Source: Apostichopus californicus (taxonomy: Eukaryota > Echinodermata > Holothuroidea > Aspidochirotida > Stichopodidae). Taken from it: a DNA stretch of 64,000 bases. Under the pieces are notes generated by a model, which worked only from the letters and a program-made list of their open reading frames with translations, had not been told where the DNA came from and did no database searches. Position 1 is the stretch's first letter. Each line of letters opens with the position of its first letter. Shown piece after piece: positions 1 to 12,610 of this stretch. The stretch is from the NCBI GenBank assembly GCA_020650975.1, contig JAIPMN010001747.1, forward strand, positions 2,723 through 66,722, read 5' to 3'. Both the position numbers and the translations under genes were made by a program.

Positions 1-873
1 GAGAGTTAGGGACAAAATAATTGGGGGGGGGGGGGATGACAGAAAAGACATTTCTATGAAGGAAAGAAGACATTTACTTGACATATTTTCTCGTCAAGCA
101 AGAACATTTCCTATGCATAAAAATTTATGAGTGAAGATGTGGATAATTTGGGGAAGGAGGGAGAACACATGGTGGATAATTGGGGGTGGGGGTAATTGGG
201 AGGGGGGATAATTGGGGGGAGGGGGATGATCCTGGTAGTTAATTCCAAGTACTGCTCTTCTGTTCACATTATTCACATTGTTATGAATGATGTTGGATTA
301 ATTATTGTTTTGAAGAGATTTGTGTCGAATACTATACTGTAGTATGCACAAGTACAGTAGTATAAACCTTTTTAATCATCTTGTAATTAATTAACACACA
401 ATGCCAAAGGTCACCAGGTGATATCCCTTCTGCGATCCCTTCTGATGTTAAGAAGTCTACTCTTATCAGACTATTTTGTGTTATATGTCAAAGTTCTTTC
501 ATTCCTGGCTTCAAAGGCTCGTCCACTCCAGGTGATGGATGATGGATATCAAAGCTTGTCGTCAATGAGTAACTACATTGTACGATAGTAGGAATAGCTG
601 TTTTGAAGTTAATGATGTTAATGTGTTCCTAAAAAACACTAAGATCTATGCTATGCACAAACACTTTGCAAACATTGCAATGTCAGGAATGTACTGTAAA
701 GCATTTTGCCATCTGATAACTAGCTTAATTTATTTCCTGTATGTTAAAGGTAATATCGGAGTGTCCTCTTCTTAATTGTCATGAACATTTCTTCATCATA
801 TTATTATGTTTTTAAATGCAACTACATAAACTGGTACAATATTCTTTCATTTTCTTTTCTTCTTTTCATCTAG
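1..873 (+). other. 3' part of an upstream intron, with splice acceptor before the first coding exon
   Basis: No coding sequence is recognisable here. The stretch ends in a pyrimidine-rich run (about 842-870) followed by an AG at 872-873, a good splice acceptor directly before the exon that holds the start codon. This implies a 5' UTR exon, and therefore the promoter, upstream of the window. That agrees with FAT genes, where the start codon lies in a large second exon (recalled knowledge). The first 235 bases are a G-rich degenerate minisatellite, listed separately. Small reading frames at 94-276 (minus) and 578-775 (plus) have no recognisable domains. Confidence 0.7.
13..232 (+). repeat. G-rich degenerate minisatellite built on GGATAATTGGGG
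   Basis: A unit close to GGATAATTGGGG recurs at about 14-36, 141-153, 174-192 and 206-232. The spacing is irregular and the G-runs vary in length (13 G at 23-35). The runs between 182 and 232 satisfy a simple G-quadruplex pattern on the sense strand. No function is inferred. Confidence 0.6.
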
Positions 874-3800
874 GCTGGTGGAAGAGGAGCCATCAGGACA
901 ATGAGGACCAGTAGACACTGGGAGGGGCCCCTGAGGCTGTCGTCTAAAACCATGTGTGTGATGTTAACATTATTGGCCTCGGTGCTGATGATCAACTCAG
1001 TAGTAGTAGCTTCTTCAAACTTCCACTTTACACACTCCGTTTACAATGCAACAATCAAGGAAAATGCACCACCGAGGACTAACGTCACCTCCGAACAAAA
1101 GATGGGTATCTACGTAAGCGACACCACCCTACGCGTAGAGTATTCCATAACAGACGGTGACGAACTCTTCTCTGTGCATTCTCATCAAGTCGGAGACTTT
1201 GCATTTCTGAGGGTTCGTGTGAAGCCGTGTCAAAGTTCAGATAGGAGATGTCGCAAGCTGAACAGGGAGAGCAAGGCGCGGTACACCGTCGCCGTATCCG
1301 CCGAGGGGATCCAGGGTGAGGTGGTCGTTGCGAGGGCATTGGCAGTGGTGACCGTGTTTGTCCTAGATATCAATGACGCTCTACCGGTATTCCATTCACT
1401 GCGCCACCAAGTTACCATTCCAGAGGATCTACCTGTCGGATCCAGCATAGCTCACATTCAAGCAGTCGATGCTGACGTCGGCTCCAACGGTGAGATTTAT
1501 TATAGCCTAAAGAGAGACACAAACGACTTTGCCATTCACCCCTCTAGCGGGGAGGTCACTTTAACGAGACCACTCACAGAAATAGAGCAGTCAGCGTTCA
1601 CACTGGAGGTGGTCGCCAAGGACCGAGGTCAAATGGTCTACGGAGATTCGCCCATCTCGGAAAGCCCCACCGCAAGTCTTAGGATCACTGTCACACCCGT
1701 GAATAAATATGAGCCAAAAATAATTGTCACAAAATTGCCAAAACTCACAAGAAAAGACAAAGTTTTTGCAGAGGTGTCTGTTACGGATGCAGACGTAGGA
1801 CAGAACGGCGAAATTCAGTCCTTGGAGCTGGAAGAGGATGATTTTAGTTCCTTCTTCCAGGTACAATCTTTAAATAGTGAGGGAAGGTACCAAGTGATGG
1901 TCCTACAGAACAATCCAATTTTGCCAACCATGTTCAATCTCACTTTGATTGCCAGAGACAATGGCTCTCCAATGAAAATGAGCTATCACGTTCTCACTAC
2001 CAACTTAGACAAGACAATGAGCTATTCATCTCTGTTTGTTTCATCATCTGTCAACGTCTCCATCTCGGAGTTGACACCCATCAATACCCCCATAATAAAC
2101 ATAGCTCCCCACGATGCACCCACGGACGCCCTAGAGTACTCTGTGATGGAGGCCGAGGTACCCTTTGCAGTCGTTGATGGCGTTCTCATCGTTGCTGATG
2201 ACCTGGATAGAGGATTGCAACATTCGTATAATATTTCTGTGAAATCGTTCGACCAGCTAGATACGTACCTGGGTATGTGCCATGTCTCCATCTTTCTGAT
2301 CGATGAGAATAATCACAGTCCAGTGTTCGATCAGGAGAGTTACGAGGTTGTTTTTGACGAAAACCAAGATGCCGGAACCGTCGTTACGGTAGTTACGGCA
2401 TCCGATGAGGACGAAGGTGAAAATGGGTACGTGTTCTACAGCATTGCGAATCTGAACCAAGTGCCGTTCAAAATCGATTACATGACCGGTGTGATAACTA
2501 GCACAGAGCTCCTGGACTTTGAAACCATGAGGAGCAGGTACACGCTTCTGGTGAGAGCATCCGATTGGGGGGCGCCATATCAACGGGAATCGCAGGTGAC
2601 AGTCTCCATCAACTTGGCGCCCGTCAACGACAACCCGCCACAGTTCGAGAAGGTCAATTGCACAGGAACCATCTCCAAGTCCCATCCAGCAGGTCTGAGT
2701 ATCGCACTCTTACCGGCTGTGGATTTTGATTCGTCCACCCGAGAGATTTTGTTCTCGGAGGGCAACGTGAATGATCTGTTTTACGTCGACCCATCCACCG
2801 GCAACCTGACCCTGAAGCGGCGCATCGCGGACGATGATCCGAGATTCTATCAGCTGAAGATCATGGTCACTGACGGTCCGGGATCCTTCAACTTCATGAC
2901 GACCAACATAACGATTGTCGGTAACCGTCGCAACCCTTCCAATGGCGACATCGTGTGCGGATCTACGTACGCCGTACAACAATTTGCTGCTATGGCAGTC
3001 CAAAGAGAAAAGAGCGACACGGAGGAAGATCAATTTCCTGGAGACTACCAGAATATTTTCAATAGCAATCCAAATGCCCCGCAGTTCCATGTGGACTTCC
3101 CCGAGTCAATCACTATCCCTGAAAATTCGCCAGTGGGCAGTTCCGTCTTTACGATACTCGCCAGGGATCCGGACCAAGGTTACAATGGCATGGTCCTATT
3201 TTCTATACTTGATGGAAACGTCGGTTATCCTTTTAAACTGATGCCCGAGAGTGGAGATGTGGTTATATTGAGACCCCTGGACCGAGAACACTTGGACAGG
3301 TATGACCTGACCATTGCCTTGAGTGATCTTGGTGAAGAGAGGAAGTCGACACGAGCACGTCTTACTGTCATAGTGGCGGATTCCAATGACAACCCACCCA
3401 TCTTTGAGAACGAACGATACGACGTAGAAATTGCCGAGAATATCGAAACCGGTATGACGTTTCTTCACGTTAGCGCCACCGATGACGACATTGGAGAAAA
3501 TGGGGAGGTTCAGTATTATTTGGAAGGCAACCCAGAGGCTTTTCAAGTCGGTATCTCGTCTGGAGATGTGAGGGTGGCAGCAAACTTGGACAGAGAAGCG
3601 AACGAAATCATTGAGTTGACTCTCGTTGCTCAGGATATGTCAGCCGAGGAGCCTCTTTCTACTAAGACTTCTCTCACCATTCACTTAATGGATGTCAATG
3701 ACAACGCCCCCAGCTGCATTCTTCCGTTGCAAAAGTTCAAAGTCCGGGAAGATCTCCCACTCAGAGCCTCATTGTTCCAGGTGAAGGCCGTGGACCCCGA

Positions 3801-4195
3801 TGCTGGAAGAAATAGCTCTATTCATTATAGCTTCACATCCGGGGATGAAGGAAAATTTGAAATCGACCCCGACTATGGTATCGTTCGACTGGTTGCGGCC
3901 CTGGACTTTGAGGACACACCCGTCTATAATATGACGGTAGAACTTCAAGACGGTGGAGTCCCTCATCTGTCATCCACATGTGACCTGGTCGTGGAGGTCA
4001 TCGACGTGAATGAGAATCTCCATCCTCCGGTGTTTCCAGACTTTGTGATTACGGCATCGGTGGAGGAAAATGCGGAAGTTGGCAGAGAGGTCATCGCCGT
4101 GACAGCCACTGACATGGATGAGGGACGAGACGGAGAAGTCTCTTATTTCATCAGAGGAGGAAGCGGCTTAGGCATGTTCATGGTGGACAAATTTG
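874..4195 (+). CDS. FAT1: FAT1/2/3-class giant cadherin, first coding exon (start codon at 901; cadherin repeats 1-10)
   Basis: The exon encodes 1098 complete codons plus one base and ends at a GTAAG donor (4196), so the intron is phase 1. Residues about 18-38 form a hydrophobic signal peptide; Met1 is chosen as the first ATG after the acceptor, with Met18 and Met21 as alternatives. Cadherin repeats follow: EC1 ~43-161, EC2 ~165-269, EC3 ~273-368, EC4 ~381-474, EC5 ~475-581, EC6 ~582-674, a linker ~675-727, EC7 ~728-834, EC8 ~835-938, EC9 ~939-1044, and EC10 from ~1046 into the next exon. Calcium-binding linkers DxNDNxP-like are clear at 575, 827, 931 and 1035, but degenerate after EC1 to EC4. 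Blocks diagnostic for the FAT1/2/3 clade, compared from memory, are FTHSVYNATIKENAP (43), SIANLNQVPF (514), FEKVNCTGTI (582) and DVNENLHPPVF (1035). Several N-glycosylation sequons are present (e.g. N49, N61, N346, N587, N635, N1010). Family role: homophilic or heterophilic adhesion and planar polarity at the plasma membrane. The symbol denotes the class; an invertebrate gene would be co-orthologous to FAT1, FAT2 and FAT3. Confidence 0.95.
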
Positions 4196-5677
4196 GTAAG
4201 TTGCTTCATCATTCTTTCAATCTTAATTGGCTGGTTCAAGGAAATATCTAACAAAAAATTCAAGATAATGACATGTATTGCTTTTCCCCTCGCGCAGCTA
4301 TTATAATATAAATCGAAAACTTGTCTGCACATAGTGAATGAACTTCTTACACCCAAAGAGAGTAGAATACTCTTTCCCTGCTTGAGTTTGCAAGAGAGAA
4401 ATCGAGTAATGTGAAGTTAATATTTCATTCTAGCATACAGGGTATTATTAAAGCAACTGGTTATGTGTACAGGGCTATAGCTACCTACTAGGCAAAAGAG
4501 CCAAAAAGTTTTTTTTTGTTTGAGAAAGTGTCAAAACTAATATGTTTTATGCTTCAAAAAACCCTGTAACTTCTCATTTAACCCAAACTACATGCTTTGC
4601 CCTGTAGTCTTACACTAAACACCAAATTTACCAAGGACTACTTTACCACCAAAGAATAAGGGTCGGAATTTGTTGTTAGTGAGGGTAACAATTTACAAAT
4701 ACCTGTTTGGACGAGAAGAAATGCTACCAAATACATTCATTCCTTTGAAACCTTGTTGTTAGTTACTTGCATGACTTTAAATGGAATGTGAATCATGGGT
4801 ATGTAATTTTTCTGATAAATTTCATGCAGCCAGCTGTTTTAATTTGATTGCTTTATAGCAGGCATCAGCCAACCTTCATAACTAACAAATTTACATAAGA
4901 ATGCTTTCCAAAGAGTAATTAAACATTCATTACACACACACACTGTCTGCTGAATAGAGTCATCAATGCGTCAGCTGTTTTATCTGTGATTCCTGGAATT
5001 ATGCACGGTATTAAATACTGGGGATTATTCCATTCTGGTGCCAGCCAGCTCTTTTCGAAGACTTCGGGCTGTATTATCTCTGTTCCGATGCCTCGTGGAT
5101 CAATTTGGAATTTTTCCCTGGATGGTTGGGGAAAACAAATCAATAGAAGATATTAATTTCCATTCTGTGCACAGAATGAACTAACGCTGACATGCATTAA
5201 CGCCGTTCACAGTCTCCTCTAAAGTGTCTGTAAAACGAGAGGACAGTCGTAGCTAAGGGAGAATTAATTGTATCTCCCGAGTCTCGTGGAGAGAGAGATT
5301 GCCACGTATTCTTGTTTTTGCTGTAGGTCATTATTCCATTCCTATAACTTAGCCGACATTATCTGACAGACTTAAGAAACTGTTGCTCTTATTTTCAGGC
5401 AAATGAAAAATGGGATATCTCTTCTTTTTTTTCCGGGTGCTTACGTCTGTTCTGTAATCAATTTTCTACCGCAGGGCAAAGTGTTAACTGTTGCAGCAAA
5501 TCGCTAATTGAATTTTTAAACTTTAATAAGCTCATTTTCTCATCACCACGAAGGTTTTGGTTCCGCTCAACAGAGGGTTTGCGACACGGAATTTAATTTG
5601 CAGTAATTACTATTTGTTGCTGAAGGCAGTTTGGAGAAATCATCCTAACCCGATTGCATACTTTTGGTCTAGGTTTT

Positions 5678-5709
5678 ACCAGGGAGTTGTTATGGAACAA
5701 CTCCCTGGT
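5678..5709. repeat. Short perfect inverted repeat (14-bp arms, 4-base loop)
   Basis: ACCAGGGAGTTGTT at 5678-5691 and its exact reverse complement at 5696-5709 are separated by ATGG. The direct motif GGTTTTAC lies on both outer sides (from 5672 and from 5707). It would form a stable hairpin in RNA. It may be a remnant of a small foldback element or a templated mutation; no function is inferred. Confidence 0.75.
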
Positions 5710-8700
5710 TTTACAGTAAATGGTTGTTTGAACCTTTTCACAAGCAAAGTACATAGTTCTATACCTACGGTATTTATTTAAAGACAATATGAGCTGACAC
5801 CTTTAAGCACCATCAATTGACACCATATGTATAGAAGCTTTGCATACAGTATGAGAGCCCTAGCACCAGACCTTGATCCTAGGCAAAAATGACATGGACA
5901 AAATTTCTATTCCTTCCAATCACTCTAAACTTATCAAGTAAAGACTTTATAACATCTAAACAAGAATGTACTTCTCAATTGAAGCTTAAAGGGATATTTT
6001 ATGGTCTGATTTGTCATTATGTGATGTCTGAAAGCCTAGAGTATGATTTATTTTCGTTCTGGAATGTCACTCGTAAACGATGGCAACTTAGGTGTTCTTT
6101 TCAATCATACTGTGGTTTCAGCAAAAGGTGTAAGATGATATTCTTTCTGTGGTATATCTTTCTCAAATTTAAATATGTTTTCACAAGCCATTTGGTTATA
6201 GGATATTCTCAGATTTTCAGAAAAAAACGGTTTGTTTCGAATTAGAGCATAGATATCCAACTCAGTGTACGTTTTCATGTTTGGAAGAAGTTTTTTGCTT
6301 ACTTTGATAAACTCCCCAACTTTTTACTGTATTTCAAAGATGTAGTGACCAAGAAGTGGGCCAGAGGAAGGAGGAGGGGAAGGAAGAGGGGGGGCAACTT
6401 TGAAATGTTACCTAATTTTTGTTGCGAGTTGGATGGGAAAGTGCATGGGTTGAGTGGAGACACGTATTAAATCAGTTCTCGTAAATTTAAATTGAGGAAC
6501 TCATGAGGTATCAGTAACCGCCAACAGAGGGCCGATTGTGTTCTATTCAAGTACATTTTGAAAGTATCATGAATATTGTAAACCTAAAGCAATTCAGATT
6601 ACAGCATACAACAGTTGGCTCACTGGTGTTCAAGTGAGTTAAAACTGCCATAAATGCCATCAGGGAAAAAAAAATAAGGCAAAAAAGCTTTTATTGAAGT
6701 GATTATGGAAATGACTGTGTGTGTGTTGTTTGATTGCATGACAGATTACAAATATATACAGTTATTTAACAAGTTGACTGATTATTCATGTCATCTTGTG
6801 CTAAAATATTTTGATTTGAGTGCATTTGCAAATATTGTGTTCAAAAGTGCACCAGGAAAAAGCTTGAACTTTGAGGCTGGTTGCCCTACAATCTGCATCT
6901 TCCCCAAATTTTAGTAGCTCTACAGTTTTAAAGATATCTCACGTCCGTACAAATATTTGCACAATATTACGTGGAATAATGATCTTATGTAAACGGTGCG
7001 GGAAAAGTATGAGTGACACAAAAATCCCCATCTGTCTGGATTCATGTAATCACAGCGTTGTAATGTTGACTTTGCTGTAAAATATGTCAGCACCGTGGAA
7101 TAATTAAGCGTTTGGAATCATTTGAGCAGCTGTTTTAAGGTTTATAAAACTTGTTGATTTTCATGAAATTTCTTTGCAATATGTTACAAATTACAATTTA
7201 GGGGAAAGGGTGCGAGATGTAGATGTGAGGGAGGGAAAAAATGAAGTTTATTGTTTTTTATTAGAATTAAAAGTTTCTGATGCCCTGACAGTAAATTCAT
7301 TTCTTATAAATGTTAAAGTTATCTACATCGAAGTGGGGAAGAAGGCGATACCCTGCTGACTACTGTTTTGTCATCGCTGATGCTGTCAATAATATTGTAA
7401 GCACTTAGCATATTGTGTACAGTCTTCTTGATTGGCATCAAATGTTAGACATTGTAGAACTGGAAGTCGGACTACAGCTTAGTATGATTTGTCCACCAAG
7501 ATTTCAAAAGTGTCTCTTGATGATAGGTTTTCGTAAAAGCTGGCTCATGAAGTGTTCATCATTCATTCAGTCTCGATGACATTATAATGTATGTAGTGTG
7601 GGACTTCAAAATCAATCTATTTTAAGATGTGGTTGACTGAGGGAGGTGAATAACATTTGTAAAGGAGATTAACAGATACAGTAGTTTCCCCCCGCAGGCC
7701 CTTACTTACAGTCGTCGTATGTAGCTTGTGCATAGTGCTGAAGGCTTGCCCGTTCCACACTGCTGTGAGATATTTGCGTAACCCTCACAAACTGTTGTAA
7801 ACACTTACTCGGATTTGGGAAGTACTGACGTCACAAAAACCGAAGACAAACACAGATATCCGAATCGTTGCATTCCAATGCAAACTAATAATTATAATCC
7901 AATACAATATTTCAAAAGGTAGAGAGAGAGAGGTGGAGACTATGTGACCCTTGTACTGGATGTGGTAAAAGGCCTGTAAGACTGATATGATGCAACAGGC
8001 CTGTGACCATGCTGTGACAAGTGCTGGGTGTATGTTGGAAGAATGCTAATACCTATATATTGCTGTGGTGTGTAATCTGTGTGAGGTACTGTACAGTATA
8101 GGCTTAACTCAAGTATTTTGATAGGGAATATAATATGTATACACTTTTCCCCAGTAGTCCTATTCCCTATCCAATTATTACATGTATACCTGTGTATACA
8201 ATCAATATGTGGCTTATGACTGTATGGATACCGATTTAATATTCTTCCCAAAATTTGGAACATGTCTTTAAAAGTACTTTCCCAATGGTTTTCTTCAGGC
8301 AGAACACCTTACATTGTGGAAGATATTGTACAGTAGTTGACCATTAAGCACTGGCACAATCTATACAAAAATTAAAATATTAAATAAAATAAATTATCAA
8401 AATATGAAATAGTGATAAAGGTGAAAATCAATAGGAAGAAGAAATAATAAACGTGGTTATTCAGATTGTTAACATAATAGAAAGATTATTGATGTAATCG
8501 GTTATGGATGCCCAAATCTTTATTTGGTTTGCACATTTTTTTTTTGCATGTGGGCACACCCATAGATCTTTCACATTTACAGCCGGCTGTCTGGGTATGA
8601 AATAGACTTAACTATGGAAGAGTACAAACCATATATGTTGTGCATGAAATATAATATAGATGTATGAAAGGACCAGTTTTGAAAGCAATACTGTTAGGAA

Positions 8701-10471
8701 ATGGTTTACTTTAATACCTTTGCACAGAAATGGATGGCTAGTCTGTAACAATTACATCCATTACTATTATCTGTTGTTAAGAAGTATATATAGATCATTG
8801 TATTCTTTGTTTTGTGGTTGTCGAATCTATTCTTTTCAATCCAACAAAGAAGGAGACCCAGTTTTTTAGAATCTAAAATTGCCACTTTCTTTGTCCGATC
8901 AAGCAATGATTCATATTAGAGTAGAGGAAGACAGTAGAAATAAAAAGTAAAAAAAAAGAGAGAAAAAGGAGTTTATTGAATAAAACAAAAATCACCTTTT
9001 GTGTGATTGTCTGGCTCCCTGTTTCCTTGCTATTGTTCATGTGTGTAGAAAAGCAATTGTTACAGCAGCTGTCTATATAAACATCCAGGTTTCGCAACCC
9101 GGCGACGACTGCGTGCGGTCAGGTCGAGATTATATATTCAAGCAGGCGGCTGTTTGGTTAGAAATGAAAGGAAACCTAATCATTCATGCAGGCCGAATAC
9201 AAAAACCCAGTGAAATCTGACTAGTGCCGCTCCAGACTGACGGTGTTCACCTTACCCTTGGGTAATAATACCAAAGTTGAAATGAAAGAACATGGATTAG
9301 ATGCATGGATGTGGATATCTTTAACCCCACCGACGTATTGTCTGATTGTTAACTCTGTCGAGTGTACTGTTCGCATCGGCAATTTGTGGTCGGTATTCAG
9401 AGTTAATTTACCAAAATTGCACCTCATTGATAAATTTCAAGGAAACGGACTAATTATTTCAAGAACGGTATTAATGTTTTACCCATTCATGAAAAAGAGC
9501 CCTAGACTGAAATTGGATTGTCACTATAGAAATTATAGGTCACCTGTGAACTCTGAGCTACCTTGCGGACTCCCGAGCTTTTCTTTAGGATAATAAATTT
9601 TTTGGTCGACATTCCCCGTCCTAAATCATAATTCACACAAACCTCAGAAATGTGCAATTGTCTACATGTCCCTGACAATAATTAAATTGTACCTCACTCA
9701 GGGGAGGACGATAATCCTTTGACTCCCCAATTGTCCATTTGAAAACATTTTTTTCCCGTCCTTGTGCAGAGAACTTTTACCTACTGTAGGTATAGCAGTT
9801 TCCTGCCTGTAATACATATGGACTGAATAGGCCTAGATATACCAGGAAAAAAAATTGGCATCTAAATTGGTTTCTAAAAGTCATAAAAACAATTTAAAGC
9901 TTTAAATATGATAATCCACAAATTACTGGTGATACACATGTATATATACAACAGTTCGAAGGTTTTGTAGTTATTTGGATACAAGCTTTTTGAGAAATTT
10001 GAAGGAAAAAAAAATCCTTAGACAAGGGCAAGTCAGACGGTACGATATCACAAATCTCTAACGATTTTCAAATTATCGAATTGTGTCAGTCTTTTGTCTT
10101 GAACGACAACAACAACAACAGAATTTGGGAGGCAACATCGATATAATTGATGGCAAATGTGTTATTTTACTTCTGATTTCTTTGCCTGCCACCAAGCTTG
10201 TCATATTCTTCAAACTAACAAAATAAACAAAACCTCTGCTGTAGGCTTCGTTAAAGCTTAACGATGATAAAATCAGGTATTAACAACCATGGAATGTCCA
10301 AAGTGACTGCCGTCTAATTATCCCTAGGTGGTATGTCAAGAATTCTCTTGTCTGATTTGGATTGTCAAAGGTCGGCTCAGGTTTGGTGGAGCCAAGGAGA
10401 GGTCGTCGGGTAATAGCTTGCCATCCGCGACAAAGTGACTGTTTCTTCATTTATTCTCTTGTGTTAATTTG

Positions 10472-10515
10472 TCTGTTCGTAATTAACCATTTCTCTGTTC
10501 GTAATTAACCATTTC
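10472..10515. repeat. 22-bp tandem duplication containing TAATTAACC
   Basis: The unit TCTGTTCGTAATTAACCATT plus TC occurs twice head to tail, without mismatch, and is followed by a partial third start (TCTGTTTG). Each unit holds a homeodomain/paired-type core TAATTA. It sits at the end of a non-repetitive stretch (10290-10470). Confidence 0.75.
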
Positions 10516-12540
10516 TCTGTTTGAGTGGGTATTTTGTTGTTGCTGCAAGACAGTGGCATACTTATGTTTCTACGTGAGGGGGGAGGGGGGGCAGGTTGGA
10601 TGGGGGCCCGGATTGGGTGAGGTGTCTTTTAGTGATGCCGGACATTATCTTTTCATATAGTTCATCATAAAATAAACTTATCTTTCTTTCATATATTGCA
10701 TCATAACATAAACTGAATACAACTTAGTGGCTCTTGCAGTTGTCAGAAAAACTTCAAAACTGAAGATTGTGAAAAAGTTTTATTTTAGTCTGTTTTCGAG
10801 ACCGGTGGTAAACAGCTAGCGAGTGAACTTCTTGTTCTCTCCTCAGGGTTAGAAGAATTTCTCATTCCTTTCTTTGTCATGTCCAGAATTATATCATTGA
10901 GGTCAAGTCTGCAACTAAATGTCCTACGGATTCTAATCAAAGTTTATCAATGTAATGGAAATTCTCAGCATGTTTACATTCCTGAGATTTCTTTTGCTGA
11001 AAGAAAATTTTGAAGGAGTAGGATTAGAAAGTAGTGGGAGTAAGTTTGCAGTGGTATATCAAAGAACGGGGAATTAAAGGGCATAGAACTATTGAAAATA
11101 TAATAACTTCCAATATTTTCATTGTTAACAGTCATAGTTTATTTTTGTGTCTTTTGGGGGAGGGGTTTGGGTGGGGGGTTGGGGTGGGAAATGGTTATTT
11201 TTGCCTGATGTCATTTTGATAGTTTATGTAAAATTCCTTAATAATTCAGTTTATTTTGTAACTTGACTTTAGCCAAGTTTCATTTGAAATATTGGAGAGC
11301 CAACTTTGAAAATTTTGGAATATTAGTATTTTACATTTAGTCGCTTTTAACATATGATTCATTGTTAATGATAAAGTGCCTGGGTGAAAAAATGTTGCAA
11401 ATTGCATAACATTGTTTTGAAGACTAGAGCTCTCTTTAACCTTCATTGAGTGAAGAAGTGTGGTCGGATAGCTTAGGTACGTCAATTGCATCAATGTTTG
11501 AATAACTATTTGGTATAAGTTTGGTAAAATTGACAATTTAATTCAACAGACTGCTTTAAGCCATCAGTAATTAACGTATAACATTCTTTTTGAAATGAAA
11601 CTACTAAAGGTAAGATATTTATTTTAGCAACTTGAGATAATATTAGCAAAATCTAATTTTAATCCATAATAAATCATTTTAAGTTTGGAAAATGCCATCA
11701 CCAGCCATTGTCACTTCCTGTCAATCTTTATTTAAGTTCTCTATTTAAGTTCTTTAAATCTGATTAGTCATCATTTCTACAATCTCTTAAATTTTGGCGC
11801 CTTGCACCACCCTACAACCGACTCTGTTTTACATCGGCCGACCCTACTAGCCACTTTTGCGGTTCCTAAATGCCTACAGCATTCTTACATTTATTGCTCT
11901 CTGGGTACAATAGCAAACACCCATTTGATTGTAACTTTTCACACCTTGGGCAAAGTTTGTCTCTTCTTCTAAAGGCCACTAATTTGTTGTTCAACCAACT
12001 TCACCTTGACCGGGGTTTTCCTCTATTATGACAAAGAGAAATTTTGGAGCTGACTTCAAATGCCGAGAAACGTCTTGTAAAAAGACTGTGGGATTGTGGC
12101 TGGTCGGAAGTGGGACAATTTGGAAGCCTTCTTTCTTAAAATATAAGTCTTAAAATACCACATTCAGATTATGGTTTGTAATGCAAATGTAGGTCACACT
12201 CAAAATGTTTGTCTTTCTATACATTTGTGAGTAGGCTGGCTAAGTTGGGCTCTGTGTGGCAGAAAGAAGGAGACTGGATATTTTCAATATTTGTTATATT
12301 TCAATCAACAGTGTTTAGAATTTCAGAAATGGCATGATAAATTTGTTAAATGTGGAAGTGGCTAGTGGTTTCATATATTAATGGTTTGAAGTCAATTTTC
12401 TTGGGATATCGAATCAAATTTACTTTAGGTGATCTTAAATGTTAAAAGTTTATTGCATGTAGTAGGTAACTTCATTTGCTGTACTACATATAAGATACAT
12501 TGTAGCCTTTACTTAATGGTAAGATTTCCATGAAGGCTAG

Positions 12541-12610
12541 GATGGGATGAGGTGGGGTATGGGAAGAGGGGGGGGGGGAATGGGAAGAGGGGGAGGGGAA
12601 TGTGAAGGGG
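12541..12610. repeat. G-rich tandem low-complexity tract
   Basis: GGGAAGAGGGG-type units repeat about twice with an 11-G run at 12568-12578. The tract meets a simple G-quadruplex pattern on the sense strand. It is one of many such tracts in these introns. Confidence 0.7.

Noticed and set aside
1085-3966. Minus-strand and out-of-frame reading frames of 60-142 codons inside the first coding exon
   Set aside because: They are shadows of the cadherin frame; the + frame has continuous cadherin repeats and the others have none.
4196-4251. Alternative C-terminus by reading exon 1 into the intron (stop at 4249-4251), giving a short secreted protein
   Set aside because: A good donor at 4196 restores a conserved glycine with exon 2, and I see no AATAAA signal shortly after the stop.
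9243-9593. 116-codon + strand frame as a nested gene
   Set aside because: No recognisable motif, no start or splice context, and length within chance expectation for this much sequence.
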